A DNA stretch of 64,000 nucleotides, from NCBI RefSeq assembly GCF_000143415.4, contig NW_003314265.1, positions 2,508,559 to 2,572,558 of the forward strand, read 5' to 3'. The number at the start of each line of letters is the position of its first letter. Positions within the stretch are counted from its first letter, which is position 1. The stretch is from Selaginella moellendorffii. Taxonomy: Eukaryota > Streptophyta > Lycopodiopsida > Selaginellales > Selaginellaceae. A model generated the notes under the pieces. The model worked only from the letters and a program-made list of their open reading frames with translations. It searched no databases and had not been told where the DNA came from. This document shows positions 11,131 to 23,501 of the stretch, piece after piece. A program made the position numbers and the translations under genes.

Positions 11131-14100
11131 ATGAGTCTCAGCGAGTACTATTCAATGAGATTGGGCAACTAGTCTCATTGCATACGCAGAGATGAAAACG
11201 ATGATCCGAGTGGGTACACGTTTGGTGCAATGGGTTCGCATTCGTTCCTTGGGTATGGTTTTGGTTACCTTTTGTACCTAATAGTGTGAGCTTGCTCTTG
11301 GGCTCATAGGATGGATTTGAGATGCTCCGTTAACACGAGTTTACACTTGGGCTCGTGAGTGAGGCATATTAGCAACTCGAGATTAAACTTTGAGTTGGCA
11401 GGATTAATGTTAGCCTATCGGTGGTTCCATGAGTTGTTCCATGTACCGTGGGTAAAAGCAAACCTCCCTGAGTTTGTTATGAGTGGCAAATAGGCTGGTC
11501 CGTAGCTGTTTAGCACGGCACTAGTGGATCCTTCCTAGGCATGGTTACAAGTGGATCAGTCAAGACTGTAGGGATTAGTCTATTGGTTCAAGTAATCATT
11601 GTTGTGCTCTCTCATAAACTTTTCTTGGATTGGACTGAAGGCAGTGCAAAAGCAAGCTTGAGGTTTGGTCAAAAAGATGAGACCGAAAAGAGAGTCATCG
11701 GGGACGAAGGATCAAACACGTAAATCATTTTCTCTTCTTGGAGAGATGATTTGCAACGAGGTGTGACTCATTGCTCGTGTTCACATTATGCAATCAAGAG
11801 TCCCTATCTTGATGCATGTTGGAAATGATGGTCTTACAAGTAGTGAGTCATGGGATGGATAGCAGTGAAGCGCTATACCATTTTGTCTAGGCTTGCTATT
11901 GGAAGACTTGAGTTGCAATGCTCAATTCTTTTCCGGGGAACCTTGCTATTGCTCCTTGAGTAGCTTGGTGTTGGATTAGTTTTGAGTTTGGTTGGATAGA
12001 GAGTGGCATGAGCTTGTCCGTGTTGTGAATAAAAGTTAGTGGTATTAAGTGTTATAAATCTCTATTGGTCGGGTGTGGCATTTATGTTGCATTTTGTCGA
12101 ATTGAGTTGACACTTGATATTCACATAAACTTTTGCAGTAGTGACATGGGCATTGCCCATAGTGTTGCTTGATTGATGATCAAGTCATTGTGATTTATAT
12201 CATATCCATGTGATAATGAGCAATGTGTTTACGAAGTTGCTTGGGTAAATGATGATCAACCCCAAAGTGGTTGATGGAGAAGCTAGTCTACTTACACGAA
12301 GTAGCATTGTAGTAGCTTTGATGGGATTCTCAATAGTGGTCCATTATGCTAAGCTTAAGTTGGTATGTTGTTCCTTTGAGAGTTGGCCCATAAGGTGTTA
12401 GAAAGGGTTATAGCATTCACTTGCTATGCCTTGTCGGTTTTTCCATTAGCACTTGGAGTAGATTATTGGATGGAGAAGGTGTGTAGTTGAGGCATTGACA
12501 TCGCTAACACTTGTGTTAGTGGAAATGGCATTGTTGATTCGAGTGGTGAGGAATTTTCCTTGAGCTTGATTTTCCATGTCATTTTTCTTGTTAGTGTTTT
12601 GGCTTCACATTGGATCTTGAAGGTGGTTGAAGAAGAGTGTTAGTGCAATGTGGATATCCAAAGATGTGGTCTTCGTGATCAAGCCTTGGATGTTCCATTT
12701 GCATTTTATGGATGTCAGAGTTGAATGTCGAAAGTATGGGCAAAAAGATGTTCGAAGCTTAAGCATACTATAGGTCTTGAGAATTTGTGTTGAGGTGAAC
12801 TTATGTGAAGTTGTTAGTAGGAGGAAGTTGGTTGAGTCTTGAAAGTTTGTATTCCTAGACTGAGAGTCATTCTTTATCTAGGATGGAAAATTTTCCACAA
12901 ATTTTCTTAAGCTTTTCCAATGGCTGATCTGTTGATGACTTTGTCCGAAAACCTTTCCATTTCGTAAGCCAGTACAAACTAGTGAAGGGGTTGGAGTTGA
13001 CTTAGGTTAGCTTAGACCTTAGTAGGTAGTTTGTATAATGCGACCCGAAAGGGATGTTAGCTTTTGGGGCTAAGGCAATTGAGTTAGATAGAGTCTGGAG
13101 TTGGTGAAGAAAAGTGGCCGTTGCACTTTTCTAAGAAGGGTGACCCTTGTGCCTTTCTTTTGTAGCGTTGTGCTTGGTGGCAGGTTGCACCTTGCGTTTC
13201 GTTAAGACTCTATGAGAGTAGTGAGCTCTCACTGATCTTGACTTGGTCTTGGTGGTTTTGCGCCTTGGCTGAGGATGGTGATGTCCAATTTTATTGTTTG
13301 AGTTTGAGATGTTAGTACCCATACTATAGCTTTGTCCAAGTGGAGGTTGTGTACCGATATGAGTCCATCATATGGTTTTCACTTTAGTTTCGACTAAGTG
13401 TTGATCATGCATAGCTAGCCTCTTCAAGGCATGCTCAGAGCTAGTGGCTAAATGCATTGGTGAGCTTATCGCGGTTGAGTTGGATTCGAGTGGTCATTTA
13501 GTTTGTGCTTGTCTATGAACCTTTATCTCGTCCATGAGGTATTACGTTCATATTGGACAAGTATATGACTTGATGGCAAGAGTTTAGTGTTTGGGTCTTG
13601 TGAAGGCAAGTTGAAGAATGATTGTTGGTTGCTTTGCAACTAGTGATTGCTTGTAGACTTTGTCAAGGACTGTTGATACTTGCTTCACTTGATGAAGATT
13701 TAGCAGTGATGGGCTTGCTTTACCGGATGGTGTTGCGGAGGATCGTGTTATTAGACTTGCATGGGTTTTCCATGTTGACATAATGACTATACCTCTGTTG
13801 ATATCATTTGGTTGCATTTAGTTCGTAGTGTTGGATTTCATTGAGTCTTGGACGTGGTGAATCACTCCTTGAGGAAGTGTTATCTATACCTGAGTAATGT
13901 TGAAGGATTGGTCTTGGATACTAAGTATAGTATCTTTGACTTTGGTTAGCTTAGTTGCTAGAGAGTTTTGAGTGGTGATTCACTCTTGCTTTCTTCTAGC
14001 TTTGTTATGGTGTTGATGGCATTGAAGTGATGCCTTGTCATTGATATTATTGATGTTGGGATTCAAGTGAGATGAGATGTCTATCCTTAGGATTGATATT

Positions 14101-16076
14101 GAGTTTCATTAGTCTCAATAGAGATAGTGTTGATGATTTGGTTGTAGCTTTGTGTTATTAGCATTCGTGCATTTGCTAGTTAGCAACTGTGTTGACGTTC
14201 AAATGAACTGAGTGGCAAGTTGGGTTAGTTGTGTTCTAGACAAGATTGGTTAGTAGAGGATGAGCTTTGGCTTTTCCTTGAAAAGTGATTTAGTCGAGGA
14301 CTATGCTAACTCTACAAGAAGAAGAGTTAGTGATTGATATTGAAGTGATTGAATCCTTATTGGATTTGAGTTGGGATATATCGATCATTGATGATTCTTC
14401 TTGAGCTTATTGTAAAGGGAGTTACGTCTTGCTATAGATGGATTCATGGAGGATCATTTGGTGATCACTTGTCGAGCATAGCTTCGTTATGCTTAGCTTT
14501 TGGATTGATGCAAACATGCTCTTCATTAGCTTTGGCATTATGCAGTTTAGCTTATGGATGTGTTGAAGCGGATGTCGTGGGTTACACCATGATTTCTTCT
14601 TTATCATTGAAGTTAGTTCATGCGAAACTTGAGATCATGTTAGGTAAGACTTGGCTATAGACTTCTTCGAGCTTTTGGTTCTTTGAATTTTATGCTCATT
14701 GTTCCATTTGTTAGGAGTTGTTGGGGAAGGCATTTTGGCTTGTTAGCTTCGATGTGGAAGTTGGCTCTTGCATCTGGCAATCATTGGTAATGACTGACTG
14801 TCATCTAGGATATTGATTATCCTTGTCAAAAGTGTTGCTTGGTTATTGTTGATATAGAATGCTTCGCTGTTCTTCGGGATGGTAGATTCTTTCTTCAACG
14901 ATGATTTAGCATCTCTTTATTGATGGGATGATTGATGTTCTTTTATGATGGTTAGTTGTTCTCTTTGAAGGCTTTTGGCTTTTTGCAATACTACATATGG
15001 TTTGCTTTGGATTGGTCTCTTGGGTTTGAGACATCGATGGGATGTTGCTGACACTTGCTAGAGCAACTTTAGTTCCTTGGTATTGTTGGCCGGGGTCTAT
15101 TCAGATTGGCTAGTGTGATAGTTGGCATGAACGAGTGTTTGTTGCCATGGAACATTCATTCTATTCTGTTGATTATTGCTTGAGTTCACTTTGATAGATT
15201 CGGATGTTATTTCCTTCGGGTGATACATTCGCGAGCATTTTGCTTATTAGTCGATGATCCTTTATGTGCTACGAGTTATCTTTAGTAAGTTATTTGGCAT
15301 GCTGTCTGCCATCTTCGGTAGTTAAGTTTCATCATTGAGTTTCCTTGATGATATACTAGCTATTGAATTTTGTTGGATGGTGCATTCTGTGTTTACCAAT
15401 TTTGATGATCTTGGTGGTTCCTCTACTATCCTACTAGTTTATCAGATGATAACATACTTGGAATACTTTTGTGTTCTAATCTAAGATATAATCACTGATA
15501 CTTAAGACTCTAAGATATCATTGTTTTTGACTTTGATATTGTCTATCTATTGATCTTTGAGTTTGGGCCAGTAATGGGTAGACTGGCTTCGGCACTTCGT
15601 GTGCATGGTGAAATCTCTAGTCATGGGGTAGCTACTGTCGACTGGTCACATAACCCGCCTCTTTGTCGATGTTCCTTGTTCCGTTGAAAGGGCGTGACCG
15701 TGTAAACAACTCTAACTGCCTGTTTACAGTAGTTTATCTAAACCTTACCGACGGGTTTGGTTTCTTTGCTCAGGAGGGTTGGGGCCTCTGGCTTCTCTCT
15801 CTAGGTCTCTGCAGGCAGGGGCATATCACACTTTTGTAGCTGGGTGACACCCAGAGCAGCAAGGGTGGCTGACTCCATTGGTCATTTCCTTGTCGGCGAC
15901 GGCCGGAAGGTGTCTGAGCTGGTAGCGCATCCGCGTTAGACAAAGAGGTTGCCCCCTAACTCATTTAAGTTGATGCATTTCTCACATAGTGTGAGTACCG
16001 TGAACTTTTTCTGGAGTTGTTTCCTTGGCGGTATTCTAGACTCGAGTGTGCATCGACGAGGACGTCGATCTTCCCT
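11131..16076 (+). other. Non-coding interior of the LTR element
   Basis: About 5 kb rich in TTG, TTAG and GTTG words. Only short frames in all six phases and no retroviral-type motif. The purine tract AGGGGGGGAGAG at 16077-16088 immediately precedes the 3' LTR and would prime plus-strand synthesis. Confidence 0.75.
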
Positions 16077-16088
16077 AGGGGGGGAGAG

Positions 16089-17176
16089 TGTCGCAAATGT
16101 GACTTCGGGTATCGAAAGTTACCTGTCGGCTAGTCCTTACGGACACTCTTACCTTACTGCCACGATGGCAGGAGGTCGGTATTGCTGGTTTCCTTTATCA
16201 GCCCCTCTTGTTCAAGTGTTAGTAAACTGGACTTAGCATCTGTACTTGGCCGAATGAGCATAAGGACGGAATTCCTAAGTGTCTATTTGGCCAAGCATAC
16301 TTGGCCCGGCTTTTTAGTTCTCTTTTGCTCTGTCTTGCACTGGCTTGGCAAGAACCCTCGCATATTGAGACTAGTCCCTCAATATCGCCGGATGATAGCT
16401 TACCGTGTCTGCCAAACACCCTCGCTATCACGCCTTTTGTGTTGGTCTCATTTCGGTCCCAAATGCTATTTATGGAAAGTGTCTAGATTAGCTCATTTGG
16501 CATATCTACGGAATGTAGAGATCGGCCTGAACACAATGGTGTTCGTCCCGTGTCCAAATTCGCAATCTAAGGACATTCCATATTTAGTAAGTTTCGGACT
16601 TGTCCCAGAGACTAACTCCTGGTACTAAGGGAGGCTTGGGGTGAAAGCCCAAAGCGTGTGTCCCTCAAGGGGGGGGGGCTGTGGGGGGTTCCAAATGTAT
16701 AGTAGGGATAGTGGGTAGGTCGGGCATGGCCGACTAACCTGAGGCATAGTCTAGCTCCCGCTTGCGTGCCTATCTTTGTTCTGCGTCCGGCTTGGGTCTA
16801 TGCCCAAGTTCCATTCCATGCTAGTTGGTGGAGTACCCATATCCTCACGTTAGGCCACCGGTATGCCGAAATAGCGCCAGACTCCGTTTGGCTCCATTTT
16901 GCGTGCTGGTCCTGGCATTGGGATGCTGGTTGCTCCAGGACTGTTTCAAGTCACTCCGGGCCCCTGTCCCTTCGCTCCTTGGGCTTTATGCTCGGGAGTT
17001 GCTCCGTGGTTTGGTTTCGTCACTCCTTGGCTCCATGCTTGGGAGTTTGGCACCGTTCCTTCATTCAGTGGCCCAAGGCTTTGAACTTCGGGTTCCTATG
17101 GACACGTGGCATGTGACACGTGGCATCTGTCACGTGGCATGTGACACGTGGCATCTGTCACGTGGCACAAAGAGGG
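16089..17176 (+). repeat. 3' LTR, truncated at its 3' end
   Basis: Starts TGTCGC directly after the purine tract and parallels the 5' LTR up to CACAAAGAGGG. The last roughly 70 bp of the LTR, including the TATCC inverted repeat and the CTACA end, are missing. At 17177 the sequence passes straight into the exon of the ParB-MTase gene. Deletion or recombination after insertion is likely. Confidence 0.85.
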
Positions 17177-17199
17177 CGACTACAAAAGGAGAGGGATGT

Positions 17200-20100
17200 T
17201 GGATCAAAAAGAAGATATGAGGAAGATGAGATCCAAGATGACAATCAAGTTGACCTTCAGATAGAGATTTCCACAGCGACAACTCTGCCGTTTTTGCAAC
17301 TAAATAGCTCCAGTCCACTTGCACCCCCACCACCGCCATCAATGCCACCACCACCATTACCACCGCCACCACCTTCACCACCATTGCCACCTTTACCTTC
17401 ATCACCACCATTACCACCACTGTCATCACCACCATTACCACCATCACCGTCATCACCACCATTACCACCACCACCGCCACCATCATCACCACCACCAACG
17501 CAACCATTGTCATCACTACCATTGCTGCCACAACCACAAATGCCATTACTCTTAACATATTCACAAAATATGGCAGAAATGGAGCAGTGCCCAAGTGTGC
17601 CTAACGGGGGTGTTGGGCCCAAGTCGGGGGCTAGATTTGATAATGGTGCTACTGGAGGTGTAGCTGAAGCTGAAAGAGAAGTGAAGCTACCTGAACATAT
17701 TGTCGACAAACGCTTCCAAGAGACAGTTTTGAGAACTAAAGAGAAGGCCATTCACACGACTTTGGAGTCTCTCAAGTGGGAAGGCCCGGGAGACATGATC
17801 CAAGACATCCCACTATGTCAATTCACTCAGACAACCATTGTTCGGTCTACTTCACCTAACTTCGTCAACATGGACATCTATAGTCTGTACAAATAGAATG
17901 GCCTTGGGACAAATATAGGTATGTTCCTTGTTTCGGTCTTCAAGCCAGGAACATCAAATACCCTCTTGGTGTCATAGGAAATCGAGAGGGATTGGGATGA
18001 CATTTGGAAAATGAAGTCCTGCGAATTTGACATCAAGCTTATGAGCCATTCTGAGACTCAACAATTTGTGGGGAAAATGTTCTACATTATTGACAGGAAT
18101 TATCGCTGGTGCGCATGGATGAAGTGCATCCGAGAATGCTTCCAAGACGATCCTATCTATCACATCAATGTTCCGGTTGGACATGTACACGCGAGAGGAT
18201 CTCTAGATGTGGCAAGGCTTGTGATAGCTTGCCACAAAATTAATGCATAAGTACCTCTCCCTCTTCAATCACTTTTAACAATTTGTGTTTTGCAGGCTAG
18301 GATAGTTTGCAGTGCAGAAACAAAGCCTAGTACATGATATTGAGCAGATCCGGTTTCTTGCCAATCTCGACAAGGATGCAGTCCGCAGCCACTATGGTGA
18401 TGATTTAGCATCACTTATTCGGCATCAACGAGGTCGTCAGGATGCCAATAGATGGTACAAAAATCCAGTGGCTTTTATGACAGCTGTGTGAAGTAAGGTA
18501 TGTTCTTCCAAGTATACTTCTTATCATAGAATGTTTGTGTTGTCTTCAGCCATTGGTGAAGGTTAAGCAAGATGCATATGCACAGTCGCATCGAGCTGAA
18601 AATGATCAAGAACTCTCGGAGCATTTAGCTGCAATTGACAAGAAAATTAACAACACAAAGAAGACAAAGGTAAAGAAATTACTTAGTGTGACTGACCCTC
18701 GACGCCCAAAGGAGTGGTTCGATATTATAACAGAGATTGCTTGTCATGAAAGTAAGTATTGTTTGTGTTTCCATGAAAGTTACTCACAAAAGTTAGTTTT
18801 TTAGTGGGTAAGACTCTAGATGAGATTATTTACAACATCTCAAAGTCAAAGCTTACATATGAGAAACAGATACACATTCTGAACGACCTCAATAGCAGAC
18901 TCAGGGAAAGAGAAAAAGGTTTGGATAATATGATGGAGACTATGATGAGGAGGACTATCTACATTTCACAAACTGTATATGAAGGGGAGATGTTTCTAGT
19001 GCCTTTCATAGGGGATGATCCTGAGCAACTTCCATTTAAGGACTTCGTCACCACTGAGCTTACAAAACTCGGAAAGGACTGGCTGCCAAAGAAGGCCACA
19101 AGCATGACTCCATTTGATAAACAACTTGGCCAACCTTACTTCATGCATCGAGTGGCTTTTAGGTAACATACAATTTCTCAACTATACTCAATTGTTTATA
19201 TTCTATTATAGGTATCTCCAATATAGAGACGTTCCTCTCGAAACACCGGTATGCACACGACTCCTAAGGCATGGTGTGAGAGATGGAGGCATGTACCCGA
19301 CAACAATGAAGTTTCCAGCAGCAATAAAGCGTGCTTGTCCTTGGGAATTGGAGATGCCAGATTATGAACCAACCACCAAGAGGCTGCAAGAGGCAACAAT
19401 GATGACAAAGATGATGGCCATGAGAATGTTGACCCTGTTGGTGCCAATGGTGAGTAGAGTGAAGATGGCGGTGAGAACGAGATTCTTCGAGACGAAGTCA
19501 AGCAAGAGAACCAGAACGTCCAAGAAGTTCTACCTTGACAAAAGCGTGCAAATCCACATCTGGAAGAATTAGTCAACAGTGATGATGATCGTCCAAGATG
19601 TCCCTGTAACTGAGGAACTTCTTGAGGTATATTTCTTTTAATTCTCTCCTTTTCTTAGTTCCTCAAAATGGTTGCAGCAAAAACTGTCGGAAGTAACTTC
19701 ATTCTAGCTCATCTTGATGCCCGAGAAGAGGACCTGGAGGAACTTACATCTACCACACGCCACATGATAGTATATAAATTTTTCTTAAGTTCACATCTGA
19801 TCTTTGTCTTCTCCCCCTAGATTCGCCCTGTTTCTCCAGTGGCATTCCATGGTGAAGTTGGGATCTTTATTGGCTCCTACAGTTCATTGATGGCATCTTT
19901 TGAGGAGGATGCTGAGAATATAGCTATCCGGCAAAAGTGGGAGCGCTTTTGTCAGAAGATCCATAGGCGACCGCTCAAGAGCACAAACTTCATGCTCTTC
20001 AACATGCCAGATGGTCTTCCAGACGCTAATAGTGATGTCCCAAGCTGGAACAACCTGACTAAAGACCACTTAAAGGATGCATTCCTTTTGGTAGCAATTC

Positions 20101-20770
20101 TCTTTCACACAACCGGTCAAGCTGCCTTCATTCTCCCAAATGACCCCCATTGGATGTCCTGCCTTATGAGGTATGCAACTCGAGTCAACTTTAAGAGGTT
20201 CTCTTCCGGGTGCATCATGGATAGTGTTGGGGTTGAAACCAAAGGTGTCCTAGGCATGCCAGAGAAGGTAAGAAATCATCTTCTGTTTTGGTTGTCTCTA
20301 AAGTTTTATTATTCAGGTTATGATGTGGACCTACCATGTGTTCTACAGAAGAGAAAATGACGGTTTTCGTGATAGTGAGCGTGCTGCAAGGGTTTTGCCA
20401 GGGTATGATAGCTTTACTGACATCATACCAAATTTCATAGACAACGACATCCACAACACATTGTCTGGGTATTAATTTCGATCTCCATCAGTGATGCATG
20501 TCCTACTTGAGCTTTATTGCCCAACTAGGGGTGTTGTCATCGATTGCATAACAGGTAGTGGTTTGATGGTCGAAGTAGCACGTGACTCTAGTAGATCGGT
20601 GTTTGCGATTAAAGAATATGAGTTCTTCAAACGCCATCTTAGAGGTTTTCGTCCTTTTCTATCAGTTGCTTCTAAGAGATAATTTATGATGTTTTATAAA
20701 CTTATATACAATATATATTTAGTTTTCTAGAAGTCTTCCTAGGTATGCATGGCACATCATATGCAATGTG
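17200..20770 (+). pseudogene. ParB-like / beta-class DNA methyltransferase gene, family 2 copy A
   Basis: Intron-containing plus-strand gene with several stops. Exon 1 has a long proline run (about 17310-17540) and then VDKRFQETVLRTKEKAIHTT. At about 18060-18180 is a ParB-like core, GKMFYIIDRNYRWCAWMKCI, comparable to the G.HR box of ParB nucleases. Downstream exons read LVHDIEQIRFLANLDKD, KKTKVKKLLSVTDPRRPKEW, DEIIYNISKSKLTYEKQ and LTKLGKDWLPKK. The C-terminal part resembles an amino-methyltransferase in beta-class order. A motif IV-like MLFNMPDGLPD comes first. VFYRRENDGFRDSERAARVL follows, then motif I-like GVVIDCITGSGLMVEVARDS. Copies at 39013 and 44643 align along the length. ParB plus methylase fusions are known from bacteria and phages; a plant-transposon version is inference from motifs only. 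Confidence 0.6.
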
Positions 20771-20849
20771 TAAATTGAGGAGTGGTATGAAAAATCAATT
20801 TATTATTGATACATTAAAAGACAATTGAATACATCACTTGCAATGAGAT

Positions 20850-20960
20850 AATGATTGTGACAGTGATAGTGTCAATGCAGTAGATAGTGATAGTGATAGC
20901 GTCAGTGACAGAGATAGTGTCAGTGTCAGAGATGACAGAGTTACAGTGTCAGTCTGTCAA
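20850..20960 (+). repeat. GATAGTGTCAGTGA-type simple repeat
   Basis: Short tandem variants of GACAGTGATAGTGTCA downstream of the ParB-MTase gene. The corresponding place after copy C (46555-46625) has a looser version of the same words, so it belongs to the element. Confidence 0.6.
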
Positions 20961-21057
20961 AGTTCATAATTACTAGTATTATGAGTTTATTATCTATAGG
21001 TAATACAATTTTGTTAATAAAAAAAAGGCAAGATAATATCATAGTGTAAGAGAATTT

Positions 21058-21606
21058 TCAGTAGGATGGCCTAAAAATACCATATTCAGCACTTGTGGAT
21101 GTAGTATTTACTAACGGAATATTGTTCCTCACCATGAAATGATAATGGTTGTGTGTTCTTAACTCTTTTTTGATTTTCTTATACATCCATTTATGCACAC
21201 CTTCCACACTAGTTCTTGGGCAATTGTGACAGTGTTCTAGAAAAGTTTCTAGACCCATACAGCCTTCCGTTTTATCTAAATAAAAGTAGCAAATGTGACA
21301 CTGGAGATAATATGTGTTCATTCTTTCAAAAGTTTCAGCCATATCTGGAGCAAGATCTTGAAGAAACATCTGGCATCGCTCTTAAAGCACATGAGGCAAT
21401 CCATCTTTAGTAGCAACATCTAGAACATTATCTGGAAGAGGGATCTCTTGTTCAGTCACACTTGGGGCTACAAAAGGAAAAACCTCACAACAATTGTTAT
21501 GTGGAAGTAAAGGTGGAATGTTGGTAGAAGTTGGAGACGAAGGTGGAGACTCATATGAAATGCATGGGGGCCAAGTATGAGTAGTAATAGCATTTTCCCT
21601 AGCCAT
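21058..21606 (-). pseudogene. Small zinc-finger protein, family 2 (copy 1)
   Basis: Reads MARENAITTHTWPPCISYES with a Ser/Pro-rich N-terminus, one stop at about 21382-21384, then CQMFLQDLAPDMAETFERMN, a putative metal-binding core (QCHICYFYLDKTEGCMGL... EHCHNCPR) and the C-terminal NNIPLVNT...AEYGIFRPSY. About 180 residues if the stop is ignored. A second copy lies directly upstream and a rearranged third at 60541-61080. Function unknown; C2H2-like spacing suggests nucleic-acid binding. Confidence 0.5.
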
Positions 21607-21879
21607 TCCTACACTTTAAACAAACTGAAATTTTAATGTTGAAAGCATCCCTTGTCGGTATTTATACTAAGAAAAGATCTAAGGGTTCTTGAAAGTTTAA
21701 ATTGTTAGTCTCAAAAATAGGACTTTAGAATTATAACAGTGTTAGAACCACTTGTATATATAATAATATCTTTATACATGCTAGAATACTATCATTCTCG
21801 AAAATATAAGATTCTCCACTTTACTCATAAAGAATTATACTTTAGAAAAAACTATGCATGACTTTCACATTACATTAAA

Positions 21880-22419
21880 AGGTGGCCTAAATATCCTATA
21901 TTCAGCACTTACTGATGCAGTGTTCACTAATGGAATATTGTTCTCCACCATGAAATCATAATAGCTGTGTGTTTTTAATTCTTTCTTGATTTTCTTACAC
22001 ATTCACGCGTGCACACATTCCAAACCCGCTCTTGGGCATTTGCGAAAATGCTCAATAAAATTTACCAAACCCATGCAACCATCTGTCTTGTTTAAATAAA
22101 AGTTGCATATAGGACACTGAAGAAAATATGTATCTACATTAAGCTCCCCTGCCATATCTGGAGCAAAATCTTGAAGAAAATATTGACATCACTCTTGGAG
22201 CATTGGAGGTAATCCAACTCTTTTAACAACATCATAAGGAAGGAATTCTTGTTCAGTTGCACTCGAGGTTGCAAATGGAACAACCTCACAATAGCCCTCA
22301 AAATGAAAAGGAAGATTGTTGCGTAAAGGTGAAGGTGGATTATTAGTTGAGATTGGAGATGGAGGTGGAGACTCATATGAAAAGCCTTTGGGACCAAAAG
22401 TAAACTTCTTCCTAACCAT
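21880..22419 (-). pseudogene. Small zinc-finger protein, family 2 (copy 2)
   Basis: Diverged duplicate of the preceding feature: MVRKKFTFGPKGFSYESPPP, SPISTNNPPSPL, GLPPMLQE-stop-CQYFLQDFAPDMA, then QCPICNFYLNKTDGCMGL and NNIPLVNTASVSAEYRIFRP. The stop falls two codons after the stop in copy 1. The two stops arose independently or the real protein is spliced there. 22440-22900 is AT-rich with no gene. Confidence 0.5.
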
Positions 22420-22919
22420 TGCAACACACAAGAAAAATTAAACTTCCCAGCAATAAGAATTCTCTGATTAATATACTATATTTCAATCTCGGGAATGATG
22501 TTTTATTATGACATGACAATATATTGAATCATTATTGTCAGTCTCAGTAATTTAAACCTACTATGAGAGACAAGTGGCTATGGGTTTCAAAAGCTAAAAA
22601 CTAGCATATAATTAATACGGAGCCTTATTTTATATAGCTGGCTTGCCATATATAATAATGGCAAATACACACAGACACGTGAGTATGCCTTTTTGCAAGA
22701 TTACCTTTCAATCCCAAAATCATATGTAGATTTAACTCTTTGATTTGTCCACATCATATATCTTTGCAAAGACAAAACATATCAAAAGGAATAAAATATA
22801 TATAAAAAACTTACTTTTTTTTATAATACTTTAGTGGATTACAAAAGCCATTGAAAGGTTTATAGAGTGGATTTATTAGTGTTTTCCGCTGTGCTGTCTA
22901 TTTCTTCTTTTCTCTTGCT

Positions 22920-23105
22920 TTAGATTGTTGTTTCGGAAGTAACAGGAGCATTTTTATCAATAGTGACTGTGGTCTCCACATTCCCAGATGGGTAATAAAG
23001 ACTAGGCGTGTAATATGGAGATTGTGGTAGTGAAACAAAATTAACATTCTCACATTTCTGTATGCTAAAACTACTTATAGATTTTTTGTCTTCCTTGCTT
23101 CCCAT
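22920..23105 (-). CDS. Small SPYYTP protein, family 2
   Basis: 61 codons, MGSKEDKKSISSFSIQKCEN followed by VNFVSLPQSPYYTPSLYYPS and ending NAPVTSETTI. It shares SLP.SPYYTP and the NAPVTSETTI end with the small ORF next to the left end of family 1 elements (25848-26105), despite little DNA similarity elsewhere. A third, frame-damaged relative is at 52581-52826. Conservation between two transposon families argues it is a real accessory protein. Function unknown. Confidence 0.5.
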   Translation of the reverse strand: MGSKEDKKSISSFSIQKCENVNFVSLPQSPYYTPSLYYPSGNVETTVTIDKNAPVTSETTI

Positions 23106-23482
23106 CTCTGTAAACCCTAAAGAATGAACGAGTGAATCAATGTTCCAAATTATTTATATATTTCTGGTCAATTGTTAAAATGTTAAAATGTTGAAATGTA
23201 CAATATAAATTTTAGGTTCATTCGAACTTCAATATTCCCATTTTATTTAAGACCAATAAAGCCCAAAATTTTCTATGGGTTCAAACAAACTTCTAATTCT
23301 AGAAACAGTATTTTATTGTATAAATTGCATTAGAAAGATTCAAAAAATAGAAATTTCTCTGAACCATTGATACTTAAATTCATAAATTTCAAGTTCACCA
23401 AAGAATAACATTTTTTTGACTTAATATTTCCTTATAAGACTTATGGTTAACTATGTTGACTAGCATTGACTTGAGCTGAATT

Positions 23483-23501
23483 GAGCTCAACTCGTGAGCT
23501 C
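23483..23501 (-). repeat. Right GAGCTC-rich inverted end of family 2 element
   Basis: GAGCTCAACTCGTGAGCTC, the inverted partner of 6925-6943. It follows the SPYYTP ORF after AT-rich DNA. Confidence 0.5.

Larger units (their letters stand above)
9969..17176 (+). mobile_element. Non-autonomous LTR retrotransposon (LARD type)
   Basis: Two direct repeats of about 1.1 kb begin TGTCGC; the complete one ends CTACA. A primer-binding site follows the 5' LTR after 2 nt, and a purine tract precedes the 3' LTR. The roughly 5-kb interior has no ORF above about 95 codons and no gag, protease, reverse transcriptase or integrase motif, so it must have depended on enzymes supplied in trans. The LTRs differ at only a small number of sites by eye, so it is fairly young. 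It sits in the MULE gene of the family 2 element: an atacaaaagag junction at 9956-9967 matches the uninterrupted relative at about 42910. The 3' LTR is cut short, so no target duplication can be checked. Confidence 0.85.
6922..23501. mobile_element. Family 2 composite DNA element (decayed, with nested LTR element)
   Basis: Inverted GAGCTC-rich ends enclose a minus-strand SWIM/MULE-like transposase (7524-9968), a plus-strand ParB-like/methyltransferase gene (17200-20770), two minus-strand zinc-finger pseudogenes and a small SPYYTP ORF. An LTR retrotransposon (9969-17176) interrupts it; without that the element would be about 9.4 kb. The divergent transposase-versus-ParB layout repeats that of the family 1 element. 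The boundaries are inferred from the inverted ends; no target duplication was established. Confidence 0.5.

Noticed and set aside
17130-17751. Long Gly- or Met/Val-rich minus-strand frames
   Set aside because: They are antisense shadows of the proline-codon run in the ParB-MTase exon. The same happens at 44630-44899.
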